Source: CAYUPI01 sp964446585
GTDB lineage: Bacteria > Verrucomicrobiota > Verrucomicrobiia > Limisphaerales > UBA8199
DNA: 64,000 bases
Assembly: GCA_964446585.1 (NCBI GenBank)
Contig: CAYUPI010000029.1
Location: 1 to 64,000 of the forward strand
Direction: 5' to 3'
Shown here in pieces: positions 18,201 through 26,677 of the stretch (the first letter of the stretch is position 1; every line of letters starts with the position of its first letter). Position numbers and translations under genes: made by a program. The notes beneath the pieces are model-generated. The model did no database searches. It saw nothing but the letters and a program-made list of their open reading frames with translations, and was not told where the DNA came from.

Positions 18201-18511
18201 TAAACCTCGGTCGGGCCTTCGTATTCGGCGGAAAAGGCGAGCGTCTGGCCGTCCGGCGAAAAGGCGGCGTGCGATTCGGTGCCAGGGTGCGAAGTCAGCC
18301 GTTGGGCCATGCCGCCCTGAACGCTGACGCGCCAGAGATCGCCTTCAGCGGTGAAAACGATCGTGCTGCCATGAATGGCGGGGAATCGGTAATAGCCCTG
18401 CGGCGCGTGGCCTGTGTTTTCTTCGGCCTGGAGCGCCCTCAGGCACGCAGACAAAAGAACGATGCCAAGTGCTGAGCGCGTAATTTCACGAAGGGAATGC
18501 AGAGGTGTCAT
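15215..18511 (-). CDS. Tricorn-type S41 family peptidase
   Basis: About 1098 residues from the ATG at 18511; this gives a proper signal peptide ('REITRSALGIVLLSACLRAL'), so the protein is probably periplasmic. The N-terminal half has repeated beta-propeller blades with the PD40/TolB-like motif 'FSPDGQTLAFSAEYEGPTEV', 'WSPDGKLLYS', 'LSPDGDRLVLTARG', 'WSPDSQWLAYVR', 'WSPDGKWLYFLSE'. The C-terminal half carries a tricorn core domain, a PDZ-like domain ('IHEGDILEMINGVSLS') and the S41 domain with 'DVRHNGGGNIDSWI' and the nucleophile motif 'ERTGSDGEAFTEGFK' near residue 980. Such enzymes degrade peptides to small fragments. Coupled to the BtpA-like gene. A Lys-rich insert lies near 16810-16840. 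Confidence 0.92.
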   Translation of the reverse strand: MTPLHSLREITRSALGIVLLSACLRALQAEENTGHAPQGYYRFPAIHGSTIVFTAEGDLWRVSVQGGMAQRLTSHPGTESHAAFSPDGQTLAFSAEYEGPTEVYTMPVEGGLPTRRTFEGRAASVVGWSPDGKLLYSTMQFSTLPNWQLATIDLKSGEQTLLPLSQARDGVFDPAGKTLYFTRLPFQGSSTKRYQGGTIQHLWKYTLGEPEAAPLTEDFAGTSKAPMWWQGRVYFVTDRDGTMNLWSMNPKGGDLQQLTKHKGWDVKSPALDDGRIIYQLGADLHLFDIARKSDRLIPITLTSDFDQEREKWVKKPVQFLTAAHLSPDGDRLVLTARGQAFVAPADQGRLVEATHDAGIRYREARFLPDGKSLLALSDATGELEFYRLPANGVGKPEQLTSDGKVFRFEGVPSPDGKWVAFGDKDWHLWVFNLDEKKAQRIATSQSAEFSDFAWSPDSQWLAYVRVADNTYPQIWFYNLKSGSATPLTSDRVSSSSPAWSPDGKWLYFLSERHLESAVPSPWGLREPEPFFDLPVEIYHVSLVKDQRSPFQPPDELHPVEKEKKKDSKEKESDTNAVPAVTIDLPGIESRVERVPVPPGNYRILEMTAKRLFLLSSGTGLEGSTNVALRTLDITNQEPKLKTLAESIKSFELSTDRKKILIRKDDNFYIVEVDATAPSKLEKSVPLNDWTFSLNPRQEWRQMFTEAWRLERDFFYDRNLHGVDWPAVLKKNLPLVDRVTDREELSDLIAEMVGELSALHIFVVGGDQRESPDKIKLGALGARLERDAAGGGYRVAHIYQSDSDYPQRSSPLARPGINIHEGDILEMINGVSLSTLPGIGDLLRNQANRQVLLRVKTPAAATAREVVVVPITIEQEADLRYDEWDYTRRLQVEELGKGRIGYVHLRAMGPRDIAQWARDFYPVFQREGLIVDVRHNGGGNIDSWILEKLMRKAWFFWQGRVGAPYWNMQYAFRGHAVVLCDERTGSDGEAFTEGFKRLGLGKVIGTRTWGGEIWLSFDNWLVDKGIASAAEYGVYGPEGKWLIEGHGVDPDIVVDNPPHAAYLGEDAQLKRALEQLQQEIRLHPVTVPPPPPHPNKALR

Positions 18512-19083
18512 ACACAGAAGGGTCATGGCTGATGACCGCGGTTTATAAGCCGAGGGAAAAAGCTGTCAAGCACGGAGACCGCGATCAGAAATCCGAAGGC
18601 CGAAATCCGAAGGCCGAATGCCGAAGCCCGAAAGAAGCCCGAGGTCCCAAATCCGTATTCATGTCGTCGGGATTTCAAAATTGGCGGCTGCTGACTTGGA
18701 GGCTGCCATTCTCGACGAATTCTTTCCCCTGGTGGTCAAACAACTACCAGTTCAGATAAGCTACTTAGCAGATCCAATCAGCGGCTAAGTCTTGAAGCTA
18801 ATCGCTCACTGCCACGCTATCGTTCGGGGGACTCCACGTGCCGAAAGCGAAAATCACTGAAGCATAATCTACTAAGCTGTGCGTCACGGGATTGCACGTT
18901 TGTGGACAACATGAGGCTTTCGCATCCCCAATTTGCAGGAAGTGTTTGGCGCGCTTCTTGCGCACCGACCTGCGCAATCGTGAAGGAAGTCATGAAGCGC
19001 TCGACGATTGTGTGAGCGTGTTGTTGTCGCTTGCAGACCGGTGGTCTTGTGGTAAAGTTTATTTCGTCGTTGGAATTGGAAAA
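18512..19083. other. Intergenic region with degenerate short repeat
   Basis: 570 bp between the divergent tricorn-like and prepilin-like genes. It must contain promoters for both. At 18585-18645 there is a degenerate tandem of the 14-mer 'aaatccgaaggccg' and relatives (aatgccgaagcccg, aaagaagcccga). The rest shows no coding frame or clear site. Confidence 0.6.
18585..18645. repeat. Degenerate CCGAA-rich tandem repeat
   Basis: Two exact and two or more altered copies of a 14 bp unit 'aaatccgaaggccg' sit directly upstream of the prepilin-like gene. They look like a simple-sequence expansion; no coding capacity is apparent. Confidence 0.75.
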
Positions 19084-19956
19084 ATGAAAGAGGGAAGTGT
19101 TGTGGGAGGCCGGGGAATCAGGAGCGCTTTTACCTTGATCGAGCTACTGGTGGTCATCGCCATCATCGCGATCCTGGCGAGCTTGCTGATGCCCGCATTG
19201 GTCGTGGCCAAGCTGAAAGCGCAAGGGACGTATTGCCTCGGCAATATGAAGCAGCTGGGCATTGCCTGGTCGATGTACAGCCAGGATTATTCCGATTTTC
19301 TGGCCCCCAACAGCGACCTGGGGAACGAAGGCAAAGATTTCGACAACCCTGCCTGGGTGGCGGGCACGATGAGCTATGCGACGGACCCGGTTTCACTTTC
19401 CGAAGACACCAACATGGATTTACTCATCGGAGCCGATTACGCCAAGTTTGGCTCGCTGGGACCCTACACGCGGAACCCGGGACTCTATCATTGTCCGGGA
19501 GACAAGAGCTCAGTGACAGCCGACAGCGGGACGTATGTGCGCGTACGCAGCATCGCGATGAACGGCTGGGTCGGGTACGACACGCGCGACTGGCTGCAGC
19601 CGCCGTCACCACCGTACTACAAACTGAATTTCAAGATGCCGGACATGGTCAATCCGGGCCCAGCCCAGACCTGGGTGTTCATCGACGAGCGGGAAGACAG
19701 CATCAATGACGGCTGGTTTGCTTTGGATATGGTGAACCAAGGGAGCCTGGCCGAATGGGTGGACGTGCCGGCAAACTATCATAACCGCTCGGCCACTCTC
19801 TCTTTTGCGGACGGACATGCCCAAGCGAGGAAATGGCAGGACCCGCGCACGATGCCAACGCTCAATCGCGGCGTTCCGGTGATCAAGGGCCTGGCCTGTC
19901 CGAACAATCCGGACGTAAGTTGGCTCCAGAGCCACACGACGGGTTTGGCACGCTGA
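19084..19956 (+). CDS. Prepilin-type N-terminal cleavage/methylation protein with H-X9-DG motif
   Basis: 290 residues from the ATG at 19084, which places the type IV pilin-like leader next to the start: a short basic leader, then 'RSAFTLIELLVVIAIIAILASLLMPAL' in pieces (FTLIE cleavage/methylation site, then about 20 hydrophobic residues). 'NMKQLGIAWSMYSQDYSDF' follows, and near the C-terminus 'YHNRSATLSFADGHA', where H and DG are separated by nine residues, the H-X9-DG signature common in Verrucomicrobiota and Planctomycetota. Such proteins are exported by type II secretion/type IV pilus machinery; their role is mostly unknown. 31 bp before the HAF-repeat gene. Confidence 0.88.
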   Translation: MKEGSVVGGRGIRSAFTLIELLVVIAIIAILASLLMPALVVAKLKAQGTYCLGNMKQLGIAWSMYSQDYSDFLAPNSDLGNEGKDFDNPAWVAGTMSYATDPVSLSEDTNMDLLIGADYAKFGSLGPYTRNPGLYHCPGDKSSVTADSGTYVRVRSIAMNGWVGYDTRDWLQPPSPPYYKLNFKMPDMVNPGPAQTWVFIDEREDSINDGWFALDMVNQGSLAEWVDVPANYHNRSATLSFADGHAQARKWQDPRTMPTLNRGVPVIKGLACPNNPDVSWLQSHTTGLAR

Positions 19957-19987
19957 CGAAGGGCGGGCTGAAGATTCGTTTGAACTG

Positions 19988-21544
19988 ATGAAAAACATAA
20001 GCGCCGCCCTCCTGTACACCCTAGCCCTTAGCATCCTGACGCCATGCATTCAAAACGTGGTCCTCGGCCAGAGCTACACGATTGCGGACCTGGGCACGCC
20101 AGACGATTCGTATAGCGAGGCCCATGGGCTCAATAATTCGAATGGCGTCGTGGGCGAGTTCGAGCTGACAAACTCGTTCAGTGTCAGCGCGTTTTGGTAC
20201 CGGGACGGCACACGCACCAACATCGGAACTCTAACGGGCAACCCCTACGCGGTGGCCTGGGGGATCAACGAGACCAATGCGATCGTCGGAGAATCCGCTG
20301 TAGGAGTTGATACGCATGCGTTCGTGTACAGCAACGGCGTGATGACGGATCTCGGCACTTTAGGCGGTAGTTTCGTTGGCGGATACAGCAGCGCTCACGC
20401 GATCAATCGCTCCGGCCAAATCGTTGGGGAATCGAGCACCTCCTTTATGCTGGCGAGCACCATTCATGCGGTGCTCTACAGCGGAGGCACAAAGACTGAT
20501 CTGGGAGCCCTGGGCGGAGATTACAGTAGCGCCAACGGCGTCAACAGTTCGGGGATAATCGTTGGCGAATCCGATGTCGTGGAGCAAGGCGTTACGAACG
20601 TGCATGCGTTCGTCTATACCAACAATCCGATGAAGGACCTGGGGACTTTGGGAGGGACCTATAGCAGCGCCAACGGCATCAATGACTCTAGCGTGATTGT
20701 CGGCGAGTCCGAGACGGTGATCGGCGGCGTTTCCAATCTTCACGCCTTCATCTATCAGAACGGCGTCATGAGCGATCTGGGGACGCTGGGCGGTTCAGCA
20801 AGCAGCGCCAGCGCCGTCAACAGTTCCGGGCAGATCGTTGGGTATGCGACGGATGCCAGCGATGTTTCGTGTGCGTTCCTGTATATTGGCTCCACGATGC
20901 TCAGGCTCATCGACCACATTCCCGCCGCGTCCGGCTGGACGAACCTGACCTCGGCGGATGCGATCAATGATGCGGGGCAAATCGCCGGCACCGGATTCCT
21001 GGCGAACGGTTCCTTCCATGCCTACCTGCTCACTCCAGCGGGGCAGCTCATCGTTGGCATTACCAATCCCGCGGCTAACGCCACGTTTGCGGCTCCGGCA
21101 ACTTTCGTCGTCGGTGCCTTCACCACAGACAGCGCGGGCAGCGTGACCAACGTCCAGTTCCTGGTCAATGGCAGCGTGATTGGAAATTCCACTTCCGCCC
21201 CTTACAGCGCGACTGCCAATAGCCTGAGCGCGGGGAGCTACCGGTTGACCGCCGTGGCGTCGGACGATACCGGGCTGAAAGCAACCAACAGCATCAATGT
21301 CACGGTCACCAGCAGCTCGCCTTCTCGGCCGACGATTCTGAACCCAACTTTCGACGGCGCCGGTTTCAGTTTCTCTTTTTCCACGGAAACCGGCTATACT
21401 TACGAAGGACAATTCACTACGCCGCTGGCCTCTTCGAACAACTGGCTCACCTTTACCAACCTGACCGGGGACGGCTCGACCGTCCGCGTCACGAACTCGA
21501 CTCCGACCAACACGCAGCGTTACTATCGGGTTGTCGCGCATTAG
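19988..21544 (+). CDS. Secreted HAF-repeat protein with Ig-like domain
   Basis: 518 residues. A signal peptide (about residues 1-27, ending near 'VVLGQS') is followed by at least five HAF-type repeats with 'DLGTLGG-x-YSSANGIN-x-SG-x-IVGES' and 'HAFVY-x-NG-x-M', as in extracellular HAF-family proteins. From about residue 352 an Ig-like domain ('VGITNPAANATFAAPATF', 'VTNVQFLVNGSVIGNSTSAP') leads into a C-terminal beta-rich segment ending 'TQRYYRVVAH', like other secreted proteins in this window. Exact role unknown; probably an exported or surface protein. It directly follows the prepilin-like gene. Confidence 0.88.
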   Translation: MKNISAALLYTLALSILTPCIQNVVLGQSYTIADLGTPDDSYSEAHGLNNSNGVVGEFELTNSFSVSAFWYRDGTRTNIGTLTGNPYAVAWGINETNAIVGESAVGVDTHAFVYSNGVMTDLGTLGGSFVGGYSSAHAINRSGQIVGESSTSFMLASTIHAVLYSGGTKTDLGALGGDYSSANGVNSSGIIVGESDVVEQGVTNVHAFVYTNNPMKDLGTLGGTYSSANGINDSSVIVGESETVIGGVSNLHAFIYQNGVMSDLGTLGGSASSASAVNSSGQIVGYATDASDVSCAFLYIGSTMLRLIDHIPAASGWTNLTSADAINDAGQIAGTGFLANGSFHAYLLTPAGQLIVGITNPAANATFAAPATFVVGAFTTDSAGSVTNVQFLVNGSVIGNSTSAPYSATANSLSAGSYRLTAVASDDTGLKATNSINVTVTSSSPSRPTILNPTFDGAGFSFSFSTETGYTYEGQFTTPLASSNNWLTFTNLTGDGSTVRVTNSTPTNTQRYYRVVAH

Positions 21545-21553
21545 GCGTGCTGC

Positions 21554-24181
21554 ATGATAACGAATGCCGGTTGCTCTTCCAGGAAAGCGGTGACCCCCGC
21601 GGCGCCGGTCGGCGCTGGCGCGGCGGATGGCCATCTCCAGGCAAAAGGAAAATTCCTGTTTCTGGGCGACCAGAAATTCTATGTGCGCGGCGTGACCTAC
21701 GGACCGTTTCGACCGGAACCTGACGGCTGCGATTACCATCGGCCTGAAGTTGTCGAACGGGATTTTGCGCTGATGCACCGATACGGTATTAACGCGCTTC
21801 GTACCTACACTCAACCGCCAAAGTGGTTGCTCGATCTGGCGGCGGAGCACGATTTGAAAGTGCTGGTCGGCCTGCCGTGGGAACAGCACGTAACGTTTCT
21901 GGCGGAGCGGAAGCGAGCGCGAGACATCGAGCAGCGCATCCGAAGGGCGGTGCGCGAATGCGCCGGCCATACTGCCTTGCTGGGCTACGCCATCGGCAAC
22001 GAAATCCCCGCTCCGATCGTCCGCTGGCACGGGCATCGCCGCCTCGAGCAGTATATCGAACGCCTCTACTGGGCCGCGAAGGAGGAGGACCAGGACGGCC
22101 TGGTCACTTATGTGAATTATCCTTCGACCGAGTACCTGGAGCTGCCCTTCCTGGATTTTGCCGCGTTCAACGTGTATCTGGAATCGCGGGACAAGTTACG
22201 GTCCTACCTGGCCCGGTTGCAAAACATTACCGGAGACCGGCCGCTGGTGATGGGGGAAGTTGGCCTGGACAGTCTGCGACATGGGGAAGCGGGTCAAGCG
22301 CAAGTCCTGCAGTGGCAAACACTGGCGGCGTTTGATGCCGGCTGCGCCGGGCTGTTTCTTTTCGCCTGGACCGACGAGTGGCACCGCGGTGGTCACGATA
22401 TCGATGATTGGAAATTCGGACTGACGACGAGCACTCGCCAGCCCAAAGCGGCCCTGGAGACCGTTCGGAAAGAATTTCAAGAGGTCCCTTTTCCGACAGG
22501 CCGCGCGTGGCCATTTATTTCCGTGGTGGTCTGCAGCTACAACGGCAGCGGGACGTTGCGCTGTTGTTTGGAAGGATTGCGGCGGCTGGACTATCCGGCG
22601 TATGAATTTATCGTAGTGGATGACGGCTCGACGGATGGCACGGCGACACTGGCGGAGGAAAATGGAGCGCGGGTGGTCCGCATTCCCAACGGCGGCCTGA
22701 GCAACGCCCGGAACGTGGGTTGGCGCGCCGCCCGGGGTGAGATTGTGGCTTACCTGGACGACGATACGTCGCCGGACATCCATTGGCTGAAGTACCTGGC
22801 CACCGCCTTCGAGTCAGCCGACCACGCGGGAGGCGGCGGGCCGAATATTGCTTTTCTGGAGGATGGTCTGGTGGCCCAAGGCGTGGATCACGCGCCGGGG
22901 AATCCGACGCAGGTGCTGGTGACCGATTCCGAAGCGGAGCATTTGCCGGGCTGCAACATGGCCTTTCGGAAAAGTTGCCTCGAGGCGATCGGCGGATTTG
23001 ATACTCAATTTCGAATCGCCGGCGACGACGTTGACTTGTGCTGGCGCCTGCAGGAACGGGGCTGGAAGCTGGGCTACCATCCCGCGGCGATGGTGTGGCA
23101 TCACCGCCGCGGCACGCTGCGGGGCTATTGGCGGCAGCAGGTCAATTACGGCCGGGCCGAGGCGATGCTCGAGCGCAAGTGGCCGGAGAAATACAACGTC
23201 GTCGGGCATACCACCTGGAATGGCCGGCTCTACAGTAAAGGGCTGTTTTCCTTTCTGAGCTGGAGCCGGCGCCGGATCTACCATGGCACGTGGGGCAGCG
23301 CGCTGTTTCAATCCGTCTATAGCCTGGCGCCAGGCACGTTCACCTCGCTGCTGATGTTGCCGGAATGGTACCTGGTCATCGTCCTGCTTGCCGCCATATT
23401 CGCCTGCGGCGTTTTCTATCCGCCGCTGCGTTATGCGCTCCCACTGCTGGGCCTGGCCTTTGTGCCGCCACTGACGGCAGCGGCGCTGAGCGGGGCGCGG
23501 GCGTTTTTCAAAACCGGCCCGCGCGCACGCTGGTCGTGGTTGAAATTGGCCGTCGTGACCGCGCTGTTGCACTTCGTCCAGCCGGCCGCCCGGCTCTGGG
23601 GGAGGGTCGGGTACGGATTGACGCCTTGGCGGCGCCGAGGCAGCGGGCGTTTGTCGCTACCCCGGCCGCAATCCATCGATTGGTGGAGCGAAACCGACTG
23701 GCAAAGCGCGGACCAACGATTGCGTGCAATCGAGACTGCGTTGCGCAAGGGGGGCGCTTCGGTGGCACGCGGGGGTGAATACGATCGCTGGGACCTTGAG
23801 GTCCGCGGCGGCCTGCTTGGCACGGCGCGGCTGCTAATGGTGATCGAAGAGCATGGCGAGCGGCGACAGCAGGTGCGGCTCCGCCTGTGGCCGATGGCCG
23901 CGCCGATGACGCTCTTGGTGGCCAGCGTATTCGCACTGCTGGCCATGAGAGCTGCGCTGGACCTGGAATGGATCGCCTGGGCACTGCTGAATGTTCCGGC
24001 CGTGTTCCTGGTGGCGCGCACGCTCTATGAATGCGCCGGCGCGATGGCCGCGCTTAAGGAAGTCGTTTCGCAAAAAGAAGTGGAGCCGCTCAAAGCCGGC
24101 TCGGCGCCCACAGAGCCAGCCCTGCCCAAGGCGGCCACCGCCGAACTGGCGGAAGGCCGGGTCGGCGCTCCCACACTATGA
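21554..24181 (+). CDS. Fusion of a glycoside-hydrolase-like domain and a family 2 glycosyltransferase, membrane-bound
   Basis: 875 residues. Residues about 30-300 form a TIM-barrel glycosidase-like domain ('KFYVRGVTYGPFRPE', 'MHRYGINALRTYTQPP') with both candidate catalytic glutamates: 'YAIGNEIP' near residue 148 and 'LVMGEVGLDS' near 231. From about residue 320 comes a GT2 domain: 'SVVVCSYNGSGTLRCCLEGL', 'VVDDGSTDGT', 'AYLDDDTSPD' near residue 400, 'GCNMAFRKSCLEAIGGFD' and 'GDDVDLCWRLQERG'. The C-terminal third has about five hydrophobic segments. This suggests a membrane enzyme that both builds and trims or senses a glycan. Its last codons overlap the ABC gene (ATGA). First gene of the glycan operon. 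Confidence 0.9.
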   Translation: MITNAGCSSRKAVTPAAPVGAGAADGHLQAKGKFLFLGDQKFYVRGVTYGPFRPEPDGCDYHRPEVVERDFALMHRYGINALRTYTQPPKWLLDLAAEHDLKVLVGLPWEQHVTFLAERKRARDIEQRIRRAVRECAGHTALLGYAIGNEIPAPIVRWHGHRRLEQYIERLYWAAKEEDQDGLVTYVNYPSTEYLELPFLDFAAFNVYLESRDKLRSYLARLQNITGDRPLVMGEVGLDSLRHGEAGQAQVLQWQTLAAFDAGCAGLFLFAWTDEWHRGGHDIDDWKFGLTTSTRQPKAALETVRKEFQEVPFPTGRAWPFISVVVCSYNGSGTLRCCLEGLRRLDYPAYEFIVVDDGSTDGTATLAEENGARVVRIPNGGLSNARNVGWRAARGEIVAYLDDDTSPDIHWLKYLATAFESADHAGGGGPNIAFLEDGLVAQGVDHAPGNPTQVLVTDSEAEHLPGCNMAFRKSCLEAIGGFDTQFRIAGDDVDLCWRLQERGWKLGYHPAAMVWHHRRGTLRGYWRQQVNYGRAEAMLERKWPEKYNVVGHTTWNGRLYSKGLFSFLSWSRRRIYHGTWGSALFQSVYSLAPGTFTSLLMLPEWYLVIVLLAAIFACGVFYPPLRYALPLLGLAFVPPLTAAALSGARAFFKTGPRARWSWLKLAVVTALLHFVQPAARLWGRVGYGLTPWRRRGSGRLSLPRPQSIDWWSETDWQSADQRLRAIETALRKGGASVARGGEYDRWDLEVRGGLLGTARLLMVIEEHGERRQQVRLRLWPMAAPMTLLVASVFALLAMRAALDLEWIAWALLNVPAVFLVARTLYECAGAMAALKEVVSQKEVEPLKAGSAPTEPALPKAATAELAEGRVGAPTL

Positions 24182-26049
24182 ACGCACCGGCGACAGGCGG
24201 CCTGCAAAACGGCAACGGCACCTTTCGCGTCACCGCCCGGTTGCTGCGGCGTTTTCTGCCCGGCGAGACGCGCGGGGTGGTCCTGGGTTTGCTGCTCGTG
24301 TTCGGTGCGTCGGGCGCGGCGTTGTTGCAGCCCTGGCCGCTCAGGCTGGTCCTCGATTGCGTCATCGGCTCGAGCCCGACTCCAGCGCCCATTGTTGCCG
24401 TGCTGCATTTTTTTGGCGGAGAGAGCTTCGCCACAGCCCACCCGCAAGGGTCGCTGCTGGCGCTGCTTTGCCTGGCCTTGCTGCTGATCGAATTGGCGCT
24501 GGGCGGTCTGAATGTCTTGAGCGCTTACCTGCTGCATTCGGTGGCTTTGCGCATGGTGTTCAAATTGCGCTGCGCGTTGTTCGACCACGTGCAGCGGCTC
24601 TCGCTCGGTTTCCACGATGAGCGCGCGGTGGGCGATTCGCTGTATCGCGTCACTTGGGACAGTTACTGCATTCAAGCCATTTTCAGCGAGGGGCTGGTGC
24701 CGGTCCTGACGGCCGGCACGACGCTGTTGGGCATCGCGGCCGTGATGCTGAGCTGCGACTGGCGCATCACCGCGGCGGCGTTGTCCGTCGCGGTCCCGCT
24801 GATAATACTGGTGAAGCGCTTGGACAAACCGATGACCGAACAAAGCCTGCGGGTGCACGAGCACGAGAGCGAAGTCAGCACCCGTGTCCAGGAGACGCTG
24901 GTGGGGATTCGGGCCGTTCAGGCTTACGGCCAGGAGCAATTCGAAAGCAAGCGTTTCCAAAGCAAAGCCAGCGCGAGCCTTCATGCGAACCTGCGCCTGA
25001 CGGTCGTCCAGACCGCCTCCCAGGCGATCGTCGGACTGGTGTTGGCGGCCGGGACCGCGGCGGTGATTTGGTTGGGCGCCCAGGGCGTCCTCCAGCATCG
25101 CATCACCTATGGTACGCTGGTGATGCTGGTGGCCTATGTGGCGATGATTTTCAAACCGCTCGAAACCCTGGCCTATACAGCGGGCGCGGTCCAAAGCGCC
25201 GCCGCCGGCGCTCAGCGAGTTTTGGCCGTGCTCGATTCCGCGCCGGAAGTGACCGAGTCCCAGGACGCGCTGGAATTGCCGGGTCGCGCCCGCGGGGAAA
25301 TTGCGTTTGAAGGCGTCGCCTTTGGCTATCGGCCGGGCACACCCGTGCTGCGTGGAATCGATCTGGAGATACCGGCAGGCTCGAGTCTCGCGATCGTCGG
25401 AACCTCCGGCGCCGGCAAGACCACTCTGGCGAGTTTGCTCCTCCGCTTTTATGACCCGACGGATGGCCGGATTGTCCTCGATGGCCACGACCTGCGCACC
25501 CTGACGCTGGCGTCATTGCGGCGGAACCTCGCGCTGGTCACGCAGGAGCCGATTCTGTTCGCGGCGAGCATTCGCGAGAACATCGCTTACAGCCGTCCGG
25601 GCGCAGGACTGGAAGAGATCGTGGCGGCGGCGCGGGCCGCCGGGGCGCACGATTTTATTCAGCGGATGCCGGAGCGATACGACAGCCGCATTGCCGAGCG
25701 CGGCGCGACGCTTTCCAGCGGCCAGCGCCAGCGACTGGCCATCGCCCGCGCGTTCCTGAAAGACGCGCCGGTGCTGATCCTGGATGAGCCGACCAGCGCG
25801 CTGGACGCGGAGACGGAGGAAGCACTCTTGCAGGCCTTGGAGGGCCTGATGAAAGGAAGGACCACGCTCATCATCGCGCATCGTCTTTCGACCGTGCGCC
25901 GCGCCGACCGGATCGTAGTCCTGGAGGAAGGCCGCATCAAAGAGAGCGGCTCACACGAGGAGTTGCTGGCGCGAGAGGGGACCTATGCGCATCTGCACCA
26001 ATTGCAATCTGGCGAAGCTGAGGCGCTCACGAGAGAGCTCCAACCATGA
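24178..26049 (+). CDS. ABC exporter, fused membrane and ATPase domains
   Basis: 623 residues. The N-terminal about 330 residues hold the six-helix membrane domain ('VVLGLLLVFGASGAALL', 'SLLALLCLALLLIELALG', 'TAGTTLLGIAAVMLSCDW', 'AIVGLVLAAGTAAVIWL'). The ATPase domain follows: Walker A 'GTSGAGKTT' near residue 407, Q-loop 'LVTQEPILFA', signature 'LSSGQRQRLAIARAFL' near 510, Walker B 'VLILDEPTSALD' near 533, and the switch His in 'IIAHRLSTVRRADRI'. This is the MsbA/lipid or glycan exporter type that works as a homodimer. Placed within a glycan operon, it may flip a glycolipid or oligosaccharide. Overlaps both neighbours by 4 bp. Confidence 0.95.
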   Translation: MNAPATGGLQNGNGTFRVTARLLRRFLPGETRGVVLGLLLVFGASGAALLQPWPLRLVLDCVIGSSPTPAPIVAVLHFFGGESFATAHPQGSLLALLCLALLLIELALGGLNVLSAYLLHSVALRMVFKLRCALFDHVQRLSLGFHDERAVGDSLYRVTWDSYCIQAIFSEGLVPVLTAGTTLLGIAAVMLSCDWRITAAALSVAVPLIILVKRLDKPMTEQSLRVHEHESEVSTRVQETLVGIRAVQAYGQEQFESKRFQSKASASLHANLRLTVVQTASQAIVGLVLAAGTAAVIWLGAQGVLQHRITYGTLVMLVAYVAMIFKPLETLAYTAGAVQSAAAGAQRVLAVLDSAPEVTESQDALELPGRARGEIAFEGVAFGYRPGTPVLRGIDLEIPAGSSLAIVGTSGAGKTTLASLLLRFYDPTDGRIVLDGHDLRTLTLASLRRNLALVTQEPILFAASIRENIAYSRPGAGLEEIVAAARAAGAHDFIQRMPERYDSRIAERGATLSSGQRQRLAIARAFLKDAPVLILDEPTSALDAETEEALLQALEGLMKGRTTLIIAHRLSTVRRADRIVVLEEGRIKESGSHEELLAREGTYAHLHQLQSGEAEALTRELQP

Positions 26050-26633
26050 CCCAACGTCCACCCAGTGCGACCGAGCTGCCGCCGGGTCGTTGGACCGAGG
26101 GTTTGCTGCCGCCGAACGTGCGGGCCGGGCCAAACACATTGATTACAGACGAGCTTGCTTTCAAGCGCTTCAAGAGCAAGGCACCGGAAGCGTTGGTTAT
26201 TGGCGCGCATTGCTCTATGGACGGTGTGCACTTCGACCTTGGAGAGCAAGGCCGGATGGTGATTGGCGACTATTGCTATTTTACGAATGCCATATTGCTT
26301 TGCGAACTGGAGGTCCGGATAGGCAACTATGTTTTGATCGGCTGGAATGCCACCATTTCCGACACGGACTTTCATCCGCTGTCCCCCGCCGAGCGGATCG
26401 CCGACGCCATGGCCTGCTCACCGCTGGGCCAAGGCCGTCCGCGCCCGCCAATTTTGAAACAGCCGGTGATCATTGGGGATGACGTCTGGGTCGGGCCGAA
26501 TGCCACCATTCTCAAAGGCGTGCGGATCGGCGCCGGCGCGTGGATCGACGCAGGCTCACTGGTCACGCGAGATGTCGCGCCGCGCTCGCGCGTCTTGGGA
26601 AACCCGGCCCAAGTAGTCGGCCAAGTCCCTTGA
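26046..26633 (+). CDS. Hexapeptide-repeat acyltransferase
   Basis: 195 residues. Left-handed beta-helix hexapeptides are visible ('FDLGEQGRMVIGDYCYF', 'LEVRIGNYVLIGWNATI', 'PVIIGDDVWVGPNATILKGV', 'RIGAGAWIDAGSLVTRDV'), with an active-site His candidate in 'DTDFHPL'. The C-terminal 'PRSRVLGNPAQVVGQ' is typical of sugar O-acetyltransferases of the WbbJ/maltose acetyltransferase type. It probably acetylates a sugar hydroxyl of the glycan made by the operon. Its ATG overlaps the ABC gene stop. Confidence 0.88.
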   Translation: MTQRPPSATELPPGRWTEGLLPPNVRAGPNTLITDELAFKRFKSKAPEALVIGAHCSMDGVHFDLGEQGRMVIGDYCYFTNAILLCELEVRIGNYVLIGWNATISDTDFHPLSPAERIADAMACSPLGQGRPRPPILKQPVIIGDDVWVGPNATILKGVRIGAGAWIDAGSLVTRDVAPRSRVLGNPAQVVGQVP

Positions 26634-26677
26634 CCCGAGCGCGGATTCACACCCAAACGAGTGCGAGCGATGGCGTT

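Noticed and set aside
18505..18759. Plus-strand frame of 84 codons
   Set aside because: It is mostly made of the CCGAA-rich tandem repeat and starts inside the divergent gene; no protein-like features.
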